A DNA stretch of 50,653 nt from Myceligenerans pegani (GTDB taxonomy: Bacteria > Actinomycetota > Actinomycetes > Actinomycetales > Cellulomonadaceae). The notes beneath the pieces were generated by a model that saw nothing but the letters and a program-made list of their open reading frames with translations, had not been told where the DNA came from and searched no databases. The position numbers and the translations under genes were made by a program. The stretch spans positions 1-50,653 of the forward strand of contig NZ_JADBGR010000010.1 of NCBI RefSeq assembly GCF_014892515.1. Direction: 5' to 3'. Of the stretch, positions 1 to 8,093 are shown piece after piece. Position 1 is the first letter of the stretch. Each line of letters begins with the position of its first letter.

Positions 1-60
1 GCCGAGCGGCCCCACCCCACCGCCTGAGTCGTGCGGTCTGCCTTCGGCGCAGCCCGTGGG

Positions 61-88
61 TTGCTGCGGGTGGGTTGCTGCGGGTGGG
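61..88. repeat. 14-bp perfect tandem duplication
   Basis: The unit ttgctgcgggtggg occurs twice head to tail just downstream of the TetR stop codon. It is only two copies long, so it may be simple slippage. I see no gene in bases 1-110. Confidence 0.7.
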
Positions 89-110
89 CTGGCGTGGGCA
101 GGTCGGGCGG

Positions 111-848
111 TCAGGGTTTGGTGGTGATGAGGAGGTCGACGAGGTCGCTCAGGGTGGTCTGGTCCTGGTCGCCCCGCGGGGTGTCCAAGGCGTTCGGCTC
201 GGCGAGCGGGTTCTCGACGGCGTAGCGGCGATCGCCCGCGTCGTGGACGGCGAGCAGCACCTCGATGGCCGTTCCGGTGTCGACGACGAACCGCAGGCCC
301 AGGGTGTCGAGGATGCGGGTGATCGCGTCCGCGAGCTCCTTGCGGAGCGTCTTCACGTGCGCCGCGTGCAGCGTCGCGACGCGAGCGTCGCGCATGGCGA
401 GAAGCTCGAACTCGGAGCGGAGCAGAGTCCACTGCCGGTTGTGGTCCGGGTCGGTGGCCACGGCGTCGAGAACCTGCGCGATCGCGTCGTGGTCGACCTT
501 TCCGGAGCGGAACGCGCTCGGGTCGAGCGACCTGGTGGCGACCTCGAGCGCGTCGAGCTGCTGCCGTTTGAGACGTTCGGCGAGCGCGAGGAAGAGCTCC
601 TCCTTGCTGCCGAAGTTCGAGTAGAACGCGCCGCGTGTGAAACCGGCGGTCTCGCAGATCGCCTCGATGGACGCGCCGTGGATCCCGTCCCGGGCGAAGA
701 CGGTGTAGGCGGCGTCCAGGAGGCGTGCCCGCGTCCGCTCGCGGCGTGGGGTCAGGACGTTGGCCAGGGCGCTCTCGACCGGCGACGAGCGCTCGGTCGG
801 GTCGACGCCCGGTCCGGTGGCGTCGTCGCGCAGCGGCTCGGCGGTCAC
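111..848 (-). CDS. TetR/AcrR family transcriptional regulator
   Basis: A 245-residue predicted DNA-binding repressor. After a 35-residue polar N-terminal tail, a TetR helix-turn-helix spans roughly residues 36-85, with the family pattern RARLLDAAYTVFARDG, then ASIEAICETAGFTRGAFYSNFGSKEELF. The remaining helical part would be the ligand-binding and dimer domain. It is divergent from the MMPL/YhgE pair, and the 118-bp gap contains an inverted repeat suitable as an operator. Local repression of that pair and of itself is the usual arrangement for such neighbours and is inferred here. The ATG at 848 follows a gaggagaccgtg stretch (ribosome-binding site). The ligand cannot be read from sequence. 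Confidence 0.9.
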   Translation of the reverse strand: MTAEPLRDDATGPGVDPTERSSPVESALANVLTPRRERTRARLLDAAYTVFARDGIHGASIEAICETAGFTRGAFYSNFGSKEELFLALAERLKRQQLDALEVATRSLDPSAFRSGKVDHDAIAQVLDAVATDPDHNRQWTLLRSEFELLAMRDARVATLHAAHVKTLRKELADAITRILDTLGLRFVVDTGTAIEVLLAVHDAGDRRYAVENPLAEPNALDTPRGDQDQTTLSDLVDLLITTKP

Positions 849-904
849 GGTCTCTCCTCAGGGTGGTGGTGCGAGAAAGAAGTGTAGTCCGCTCGCCGAA
901 GTTT

Positions 905-927
905 CGATACACGAACGTATCCGATAC
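905..927. promoter_or_regulatory. Candidate TetR operator with overlapping promoter
   Basis: GATAC (906-910) and GTATC (917-921) form an inverted repeat with a 6-base spacer. A second copy of the left half, CGATAC, follows directly at 922-927 and can serve as a -10 element reading toward the MMPL gene at 967. The site lies between the divergent tetR and MMPL genes. Binding is inferred from position and symmetry only. Confidence 0.55.
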
Positions 928-966
928 AGTGATGCATCGAACCACCGGAACCCCTTGGGAGCGTTC

Positions 967-3765
967 GTGTCTTCTGCTCTGTACTCGCTCGGTCGCTGGG
1001 CCGTGCGCGCGCGCCGGCTCGTGCTTGTCGGCTGGATCCTGGTGCTCGCGCTCACGGGCACCGCCGCCGGTCTGCTGCAACAAGGCCTCGACAACCAGGT
1101 CACGATCCCCGGCACCGAGTCCCAGCTCGCGCTGGATCGGCTGTCGGCCACGTTTCCACAGGTGAGCGGCGCCTCCGCACAGGTGATCGTCGTCGCGCCC
1201 GAGGGTTCCGACGTCTACCGGCCCGAGGTGCGGGGCGCTGTGGAGGACGGCGTGGCCGCCCTCGGCGACATCTCACAGGTCACCGCCGTGACGTCCCCGT
1301 ACGACGAACAGATGCCCGCGTCCGTCTCCGACGACGACACGGCCACCCTGCTGACCATCCAGCTCGACGGTGACGAGGGCTCGATCACCGACGAGACGAA
1401 GGACGCGCTGTCCGACGAGGCCGCGGCGCTCGCCGCCGCTCTGCCGGAGGGCGGCGAGGCGCATCTCGGGGGCCAGCTCTTTGCCACCGAGTTCCCCGAG
1501 ATCTCCCTGGTCGAGGGTGTCGGGCTGCTCGTGGCGCTCGTCGTGCTCGTGATGACGCTGGGATCGCTGATCGCTGCCGGCCTGCCGCTCTTCAACGCGC
1601 TGCTGGGGGTCGGCGTGTCGATGGCGCTGCTGTTCGCCGCCACCGCTCTCGGTCCCATCAGCTCGACCACACCGATGCTGGCGGTGATGCTCGGGCTGGC
1701 CGTGGGGATCGACTACGCGCTCTTCATCGTGTCGCGCCACCGGGAGCAGTTGCGGGACGGGCTGCCTGTCGCGGAGTCGGTCGCGCGTGCGACCGCGACG
1801 GCGGGTTCCGCGGTGGTGTTCGCCGGGCTGACCGTCATGATCGCGCTGGTCGGGCTGAGCGTGGCGGGCATTCCGTTCCTGTCGGTCATGGGTATCGCTG
1901 CGGCGGTGACCGTGGGCGTCACGGTGGTCGTGTCGCTGACGTTACTGCCTGCGGTGCTCGCGATGGCGGGCGAACGGCTGCGGCCCAGGGTTCGCCCGCG
2001 TGCGGTGTCGGACGAGGGCGACGGTGAGGAGGCACGGTCGCACGGGACCGCCGATCGGTTCTTCGCCGGATGGGTGCGCGGCGTGACCCGCTTCCCGGCG
2101 CTGACCGTGGCGATCGTCGTCGTCGCGCTGGGCGCGCTGGCGCTGCCGGCCATGAACCTGCGGCTCGCGCTGCCGGATGCCGGCGTGCTCGCCGAGGACA
2201 ACTCCGCACGCGTCACCTACGACCTGGTCTCCGAGAGGTTCGGCGACGGGTTCAACGGACCGCTCGTCATCACCGGATCGATCGTGACGAGCAACGACCC
2301 GGTGGCACTGATGGACGAGATCGGGGACGAACTGGCCGACCTTCCGGGCGTCGCCGACGTGCCCCTCGCCACGCCGAACGAGTCCGCCGACACCGGGATC
2401 GTGCAGGTGGTCCCCACCGGCGGTCCGACGTCGGCCGAGACCGAGGCGCTGGTGCACGAGATCCGGAGCCTGCACGACCACTTCCTCGACACGTACGGGG
2501 TCGACCTCGCCGTCACGGGCTCGACGGCGGTCGGGATCGACGTCTCGGAGAAACTGGGTGCCGCGCTGCTCCCGTTCGCGCTGCTCGTGGTGGGGCTGTC
2601 GCTCGTGCTGCTGACCATGGTGTTCCGGTCGATCGCCGTGCCGATCAAGGCGACCGTGGGATACCTGCTCTCGGTGGGTGCGGCCTTCGGGGTGATCACG
2701 CTCGTCTTCGAGAACGGCTACCTCGCCGAGCTGCTGGGCGTGACGCGGCCGGGTCCGGTGATCAGCTTCATGCCCATCGTCCTCATGGGCGTGCTGTTCG
2801 GCCTGGCCATGGACTACGAGGTGTTCCTGGTGTCCCGCATCCGCGAGGACTACGTGCACGGCAGGGGTCGGGACCGGGCGCGGAAGGCCATCGGCACCGG
2901 CTTCCGCGGGGCGGCCGGTGTGGTCACTGCCGCGGCCGTGATCATGACGGCCGTGTTCGTCGCGTTCGTCCCGCACGGGGACATGAACCTCAAGCCGATC
3001 GCGCTCGGGCTCGCGGTCGGCGTGTTCGTGGACGCGTTCGTGGTCCGGATGGTCCTCGTGCCCGCGGTCCTCGCACTGCTGGGTGAACGAGCCTGGTGGA
3101 TCCCGCGGAAGCTCGACGCCGTCCTGCCGTCGTTCGACGTCGAGGGCGAAGGACTCGCGCGGGAGATCGCACTCGCCGACTGGCCCCAGCCGGGCGCCCG
3201 GGACGCCGTCGCCGCAGAACGGCTGGTGGTTCGCACCGCGTCCGGAACGGCGGCGGGGCCGGTGAGCTTCCGCGTGCCCGAAGGAGGCGCGCTCCTGGTC
3301 CGCGGCGACTCCGCTGTCCAGGTCGGCGGTGTCCTCCTGGCGGCGGCCGGGCGAGTCGTCCGTGGGGGCGGGGTCGAGGTCGACGGCAAGCTCAAGACCA
3401 CCGGCCTCGTACTGCCGGAACGGGCCGCGGCCGTGCGTGGCAGGGCCGCCGTCGTCGATGCCGGGACGACCGGCGCGGGCCACGCGCCCGACGACGCCGT
3501 TCGGCGAGCGGTGCGTGAGCGCGCGCGGCTGATCGTCGTGGACGGCTGCGAGACGGTCGGCGACGTGACCGCACGGATGGAACTGGCGCAGGCGCTCGCG
3601 GACGCGCAGCGCGACGGCGTCGCGGTGATCGTCGGGGCGGTCGGCGGCGCGGCGAGCGATCTGGCGCCGCCCGGGACGCCTGTCCTGGACGTCGGCGCCG
3701 CGACCGGGGCGGTCGGCCTGGGCGCGCGCGGGAACGAGACTTCGATGCAGGAGGTTCGGCGATGA
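967..3765 (+). CDS. MMPL/RND-family membrane transporter with a degenerate ABC-ATPase-like C-terminus
   Basis: A 932-residue transporter of the MMPL branch of the RND superfamily, which usually exports lipids, drugs or other amphiphiles. A first membrane segment lies at about residues 15-40, followed by an extracytoplasmic domain and a six-helix block at about 180-345. The second half repeats this, with helices from about 375 and from 535 to 705. The motifs GIDYALFIVSRHREQ and AMDYEVFLVSRIREDY are the paired intramembrane acidic motifs of the family. The start is the GTG at 967, because upstream sequence would run into the regulatory region and the protein then begins SSALYSLGRWAVRARR. From about residue 735 an extra domain of some 195 residues resembles an ABC ATPase without a working P-loop. 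The stop overlaps the next start in ATGA. Confidence 0.92.
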   Translation: MSSALYSLGRWAVRARRLVLVGWILVLALTGTAAGLLQQGLDNQVTIPGTESQLALDRLSATFPQVSGASAQVIVVAPEGSDVYRPEVRGAVEDGVAALGDISQVTAVTSPYDEQMPASVSDDDTATLLTIQLDGDEGSITDETKDALSDEAAALAAALPEGGEAHLGGQLFATEFPEISLVEGVGLLVALVVLVMTLGSLIAAGLPLFNALLGVGVSMALLFAATALGPISSTTPMLAVMLGLAVGIDYALFIVSRHREQLRDGLPVAESVARATATAGSAVVFAGLTVMIALVGLSVAGIPFLSVMGIAAAVTVGVTVVVSLTLLPAVLAMAGERLRPRVRPRAVSDEGDGEEARSHGTADRFFAGWVRGVTRFPALTVAIVVVALGALALPAMNLRLALPDAGVLAEDNSARVTYDLVSERFGDGFNGPLVITGSIVTSNDPVALMDEIGDELADLPGVADVPLATPNESADTGIVQVVPTGGPTSAETEALVHEIRSLHDHFLDTYGVDLAVTGSTAVGIDVSEKLGAALLPFALLVVGLSLVLLTMVFRSIAVPIKATVGYLLSVGAAFGVITLVFENGYLAELLGVTRPGPVISFMPIVLMGVLFGLAMDYEVFLVSRIREDYVHGRGRDRARKAIGTGFRGAAGVVTAAAVIMTAVFVAFVPHGDMNLKPIALGLAVGVFVDAFVVRMVLVPAVLALLGERAWWIPRKLDAVLPSFDVEGEGLAREIALADWPQPGARDAVAAERLVVRTASGTAAGPVSFRVPEGGALLVRGDSAVQVGGVLLAAAGRVVRGGGVEVDGKLKTTGLVLPERAAAVRGRAAVVDAGTTGAGHAPDDAVRRAVRERARLIVVDGCETVGDVTARMELAQALADAQRDGVAVIVGAVGGAASDLAPPGTPVLDVGAATGAVGLGARGNETSMQEVRR

Positions 3766-6050
3766 ACGCGACGAGGTGGCTGCGGCCGGAGCCTGTTCGG
3801 GACCGGCGGCGGGCAGCGGCCGTCGCCCTGCTGCCGCTCATGATCCTGGCGCTCCTCCTGGCGGCACTGTGGGACCCGCAGGACCGGCTGGAGACCGTGC
3901 CGGCGGCGATCGTGAACCTCGACGAGCCGGTGGAGGTCGACGGGCAGCTCGTGCCGCTCGGCCGGCAGCTCGCGGCCGGCCTGGTGAGCGGCGGTGAGAC
4001 ACCGGAGGAGGGTGAGTCCGCCGCCGTTCCGGCGTCGGACGACAGCTACGACTGGCGGGTGACCGACGCGGAGGACGCGGCGTCGGGGCTCGCGGACGGC
4101 GCCTACGCGGCCGTCGTCACGATCCCGGAGGACTTCTCCGCGGCCGCGACGTCGTACGGGAGCGATGACCCGGCCGAGGCGCGCAAGGCCACGATCGACG
4201 TCGCGACCGCTCCGGACGGCCGGGTCCTGGACGACGCGCTGGCCCAGATCGTGGCGCAGACGGCGACCGGTGTCCTCGGCGACACCCTCACCGAGACGTA
4301 TGTGGACAACGTCCTGATGGGCTTCTCCACGCTGTCCGACGAGCTCGGCACCGCCGCGGACGGGGCCGGCGAGCTCGCCGACGGAGCCACGGACGCGGGC
4401 ACGGGCGCGGAACAGCTGGCGGACGGCGCCCACCAGGCCTCGGACGGCGCCGAGAACCTCGGGGAGGGCGCGCACCAGCTCGCCGGGGGAGCCGGTGAAC
4501 TCGCCGGCGGTGTCGGCCGGTGGGCGGGCGGAGCGAGCGAATGGGCCGCTGGAGTCGGCCAGTGGGCGGCGGGCGCCGACGCCCTGTCCGCCGGGACGTA
4601 CCGGTTGGCGGGTGGAGTCGGGCAGAGCGCCATGGGCGCGAATCGGCTGGCCGAAGGCGCGGACGAGCTCGCGGGAGGTGCGCAGCGCGTTGCCGACGGA
4701 ACCCAGGAGCTCGCGGCGGGTCTCGCGACGATGGATCGACAGGTCAGCAAGTTCTCCGCGGGCGCGCAGGAGGCTCTCGCCGGCCTGGAGGCGATCGGCG
4801 GGGACCTCGAGCAGTTGACCGCCGGCATCGCGGTGCTGTGCAGCGGGCCGATCGTGGAAGAAGACTCCCAGCTGACCGAGGGCGCCGAGGCAGAGCTGAA
4901 CGAGCTCTGCGCCAAGCTGGCGGAGATGGATGGCACGGCCGGATCCGGGATCGGCGAGATCTCGGGCAAGCTGGACGAGCTCACGACGGGCGTGAACGAC
5001 CTCGCGGCCGGATCGGCGCGACTGGCCGCAGGCTCGCGGCACGTGGCCGACGGCGCCGCCGATCTGTCGACCGGCGCCGACGAGCTCTCCGGTGGGCTCA
5101 CCGAACTGCAGCAGGGCGCCAACGACGCCGCCGCCGGGATGTCAGGTCTCTCCGACGGAGCGCGGGACCTGGCGGCGGGTGCCACCGGGCTCGCGGGCGG
5201 CGCCGGGGAGTTGTCCTCCGGGGCGGGCGGCCTGGCAGACGGCGTCTCCGGGCTCGCCGCCGGCGCCGGGGACCTCTCCGGAGGGATCGACGCGGTCGCG
5301 ACCGGGACGGACGACCTCGCCGACGGCATCCACGAGATGGCAGGGGGCGCAAGCGACCTCTCCGACGGCCTCGACCAGGCCACCGAGGAACTGCCCACGT
5401 ACAGCGACTCGGAGCGTCAGTCCCTCGCTTCCGTCGTGGCGGACCCGGTCGAGGTCACCGGCGCGTCCGAGCTGGGCACCGGTGCCACGGGGCCGATGTT
5501 CGCGGTGCTGGCCCTCTGGCTCGGAGCACTCGGCGTGATGCTCGTGTTCCCGCCCGTGCCGTTCGGCGCCCAGGGGTCGACACGCGGCCCGCTGCGCCTG
5601 ACGCTCCGAGCGCTCGCTCTCCCCGCCGCCATCGGCGTGGTGACCGGCGCCGCGACCGGAGCGATCCTCGCGGGCGTCGAAGGGCTCGACGCGGGCGGCC
5701 GGGCGGCCTCGATCGCGGCCGGTGTCCTCGTCTCGGTCGTGTTCGTCGCGGTGAACCAGGCGCTGGCCGCAGCGCTCGGGCACGTGGGACGCGCGATCAG
5801 CCTCCTCGTCGCGGTCCTCGTGATCGCGGCAGGGGTGGTCTCGACGGCCCCGGCAGGCATCCGTGGCCTGGCCGCCTTCCTCCCGGTCGGCGCCGGCCAG
5901 GAGGCTCTGGCGGCGATCACCGAGAGCTCCGGCGGCCTGGCGGCAGCCTGTGCTGCGCTGGGCGCGTGGGCACTGGCGGGCATCGTGGTGACGACCCTCG
6001 TGGTCTCCCGCTCCCGCACCGTTCGCGCCACGGCCCTCCGGGCGGCCTGA
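3762..6050 (+). CDS. YhgE/Pip-type membrane protein with heptad G-A-rich repeats
   Basis: A 762-residue integral membrane protein of the YhgE/Pip (phage infection protein) group. One membrane segment lies at about residues 22-38, followed by an extracytoplasmic domain. Two blocks of seven-residue repeats of the form L-A-x-G-A-x-x run over about residues 198-330 and 415-540. At least five membrane helices follow from about 575 to the end. The ATG overlaps the MMPL stop (ATGA) and has a strong CAGGAGG site 8 bases upstream, so the two genes are translationally coupled. Members of this family often sit in operons with MMPL or ABC exporters and TetR regulators, which suggests a shared export role. 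Substrate unknown. The 160 bp after the stop is GC-rich with short direct repeats (ccggtccgcccgg) and no gene. Confidence 0.88.
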   Translation: MNATRWLRPEPVRDRRRAAAVALLPLMILALLLAALWDPQDRLETVPAAIVNLDEPVEVDGQLVPLGRQLAAGLVSGGETPEEGESAAVPASDDSYDWRVTDAEDAASGLADGAYAAVVTIPEDFSAAATSYGSDDPAEARKATIDVATAPDGRVLDDALAQIVAQTATGVLGDTLTETYVDNVLMGFSTLSDELGTAADGAGELADGATDAGTGAEQLADGAHQASDGAENLGEGAHQLAGGAGELAGGVGRWAGGASEWAAGVGQWAAGADALSAGTYRLAGGVGQSAMGANRLAEGADELAGGAQRVADGTQELAAGLATMDRQVSKFSAGAQEALAGLEAIGGDLEQLTAGIAVLCSGPIVEEDSQLTEGAEAELNELCAKLAEMDGTAGSGIGEISGKLDELTTGVNDLAAGSARLAAGSRHVADGAADLSTGADELSGGLTELQQGANDAAAGMSGLSDGARDLAAGATGLAGGAGELSSGAGGLADGVSGLAAGAGDLSGGIDAVATGTDDLADGIHEMAGGASDLSDGLDQATEELPTYSDSERQSLASVVADPVEVTGASELGTGATGPMFAVLALWLGALGVMLVFPPVPFGAQGSTRGPLRLTLRALALPAAIGVVTGAATGAILAGVEGLDAGGRAASIAAGVLVSVVFVAVNQALAAALGHVGRAISLLVAVLVIAAGVVSTAPAGIRGLAAFLPVGAGQEALAAITESSGGLAAACAALGAWALAGIVVTTLVVSRSRTVRATALRAA

Positions 6051-6210
6051 CCTCCTCAGGTCGCCGGTCTGCCGCCGGTCCGTCGCCGGCTCGTCCCGGT
6101 CCGCCGCGGAGCCGGCCCCGCGAACCCGACAGGACCGGCCCGGCCGACGGGCGTTCCGGTCCGCCCGGACGATCTACCCGCGCCGGTCCGCCCGGGCCGA
6201 CCCGGACGAG

Positions 6211-7692
6211 CTACGCCAGGTACTCGTCCACCAGCCGCTCCGCCAGCCCCGTGTACGCCGCCGGGGTCAGCTCCGCAAGCCGCGCCGCCACGTCGTCGGG
6301 CAGCCCCAGCCCGGCGACGAACTCGCGCATCCGCTCCCCGTCCACCCGCCGGCCGCGGGTCAGATCCTTGAGCCGCTCGTACGGGTTGTCCATCGCGGGC
6401 ACGCCGGCCACCGCCGCCGCGCGCATCGCCGACTGGACCGCTTCACCCAGGATCTCCCAGTTCTCGTCGAGGTCCTCGGCCATCAGCGACACGTTCACCG
6501 CGAGCGCCTTCAGCCCGCGGGACACGTTGTCGATCGCGAGCACGCTGTGCCCGAACGCCGGCCCGATGTTGCGCTGCGTCGTCGAATCCGTGAGGTCGCG
6601 CTGGAGACGCGAGGTGACCAGCGTGGCCGAGAGCGTGTCCAGCAGGGAGCACGAGATCTCGAGGTTCGCCTCCGCGTTCTCGAACCGGATCGGGTTCACC
6701 TTGTGCGGCATCGTCGACGACCCGGTCGCGCCAGCGACGGGAATCTGCGTGAAGAAGCCCAGCGAGATGTAGGTCCACACGTCGGTGGCGAGGTTGTGCA
6801 GGATGCGGTTGAACCGGGCGACGTCGGCGTACACCTCGGCCTGCCAGTCGTGTGACTCGATCTGTGTGGTCAGCGGATTCCACGTCAGGCCCAGCCCTTC
6901 CACGAACGCACGCGACACCGCGGGCCAGTCCGCGCCCGGCACGGCGACGGTGTGCGCCCCGAAGGTCCCGGTCGCGCCGTTGATCTTGCCCAGGAACTCC
7001 GCGTCCTCGATGCGGCGCAGCTGGCGCCGCAGCCGGTGGGCGAGGACGGCCAGCTCCTTGCCCATCGTGGTGGGCGTCGCCGGCTGGCCGTGCGTGCGGC
7101 TCAGCATCGGCACCGCCTTGTGCTCCCGCGCCATCTCCGCGATCTGGTCCGCGAGGGCTCGGGCCGCCGGGAGCCAGACACCACGCACGGCACCGGCCAC
7201 CATCAGCGCGTACGACAGATTGTTGATGTCCTCGCTCGTGCACGCGAAGTGCACCAGCTCCGACGCGGCGGGCAGGCCCGTCCCGGGAATGCGCTCCGGG
7301 GCGGCCGCGATGCGACGCTTGATGAAATACTCGACCGCCTTCACGTCGTGCACCGTGGTGCGTTCGATCTCCTTCAGCTCGGCGATCTCGTCCGCACCGA
7401 ACGTCGCCGGGATCGCGCGCAGGTAGGCGATCTCCTCGTCCGTCAGCCGGGGTGCGCCCGGTACCACCGGTCCGGGGACGTCGCCGGCCCCGTTGCACAG
7501 GGTGATCAGCCACTCCACCTCGACGACCAGGCGCTCGCGGTTCAGCGCGGCCTCGCTCAGGTGGTCCACGAGCGGAGCGACGGCGGAGCGGTACCGGCCG
7601 TCGAGCGGGCCGAGAGCGATCGGCGGCGTCACCTCGGCGAGGCTGACGCGGGCCGGGACAGGCGTGTTCACGGTGGTTTCTGGCACGGTCAC
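6211..7692 (-). CDS. purB: Adenylosuccinate lyase
   Basis: A 493-residue enzyme of the fumarase/aspartase superfamily. It acts twice in purine synthesis, cleaving SAICAR to AICAR plus fumarate and adenylosuccinate to AMP plus fumarate. The family signature GSSTMPHKVNPIRFENAE lies at about residues 324-341 and contains the mobile-loop catalytic serine. TSEDINNLSYALM and SRTHGQPATPTTMGKE are two further conserved active-site segments. The N-terminus PIALGPLDGRYRS and the overall length match the E. coli-type PurB rather than the shorter Bacillus type. The GTG at 7692 is chosen because a ggga stretch precedes it; a second GTG at 7686 is possible. No other purine gene is adjacent, so it appears monocistronic. 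Confidence 0.95.
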   Translation of the reverse strand: MTVPETTVNTPVPARVSLAEVTPPIALGPLDGRYRSAVAPLVDHLSEAALNRERLVVEVEWLITLCNGAGDVPGPVVPGAPRLTDEEIAYLRAIPATFGADEIAELKEIERTTVHDVKAVEYFIKRRIAAAPERIPGTGLPAASELVHFACTSEDINNLSYALMVAGAVRGVWLPAARALADQIAEMAREHKAVPMLSRTHGQPATPTTMGKELAVLAHRLRRQLRRIEDAEFLGKINGATGTFGAHTVAVPGADWPAVSRAFVEGLGLTWNPLTTQIESHDWQAEVYADVARFNRILHNLATDVWTYISLGFFTQIPVAGATGSSTMPHKVNPIRFENAEANLEISCSLLDTLSATLVTSRLQRDLTDSTTQRNIGPAFGHSVLAIDNVSRGLKALAVNVSLMAEDLDENWEILGEAVQSAMRAAAVAGVPAMDNPYERLKDLTRGRRVDGERMREFVAGLGLPDDVAARLAELTPAAYTGLAERLVDEYLA

Positions 7693-7883
7693 CAGTTTCC
7701 CACGGGAGCTTTCGCGGCGGCCGCGATGTCCCGCCATGACGCGGCTTCGGGCTGGGACGCCGACCACAGGGCCACGGTTCGCGTGGTTGTCGACATATCG
7801 CGGCTCCCGGCCCACGACGGCGGCCGCCTGGTGCCTAACGTCGTCCCGGTACGCAAACGGACGGGGTGACGGGAGGTGGGCGC

Positions 7884-8093
7884 ATGGACGGAGCGGAGCC
7901 GGTGGCGGCACTCGCGGCCGCGCGCAAGCTCGTGGAGTCCGCTGTGGACGAGGTGGTCGCGGCCCAGCGGGTCGGATGGGAGTCGGAGGCGGCGCTGCGG
8001 TTCCGCGAGGAGGCCGCGGTGGTGACGCGCCGGCTGGTGGGGGAGCTCGACACGTTGGACGGGGCGGCACGGCTGGCCGGGGGGCTGTCGTGA
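7884..8093 (+). CDS. Small WXG100-like helical protein
   Basis: A 69-residue, mostly helical protein. The centre reads VGWESEAALRFREE, which fits the W-x-S-x-A-x-x-F pattern between the two helices of actinobacterial WXG100/ESAT-6-like proteins. ATG at 7884 follows a strong gggaggtggg ribosome site; an upstream in-frame GTG at 7866 would place that site inside the gene. Its stop overlaps the next start in GTGA, so the two proteins are coupled. I infer a partner or export-guide role for the downstream hydrolase. Assignment to the WXG100 group rests on the motif and size only. Confidence 0.7.
   Translation: MDGAEPVAALAAARKLVESAVDEVVAAQRVGWESEAALRFREEAAVVTRRLVGELDTLDGAARLAGGLS

Noticed and set aside
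760-966. Extended start of the MMPL protein at 760.
   Set aside because: The added 69 codons overlap the 5' end of tetR and the operator and have no ribosome site.
2850-5042. A 730-codon minus-strand open frame opposite the MMPL and YhgE genes.
   Set aside because: It is the mirror of a repeat-rich gene, with no domain and wrong codon bias.
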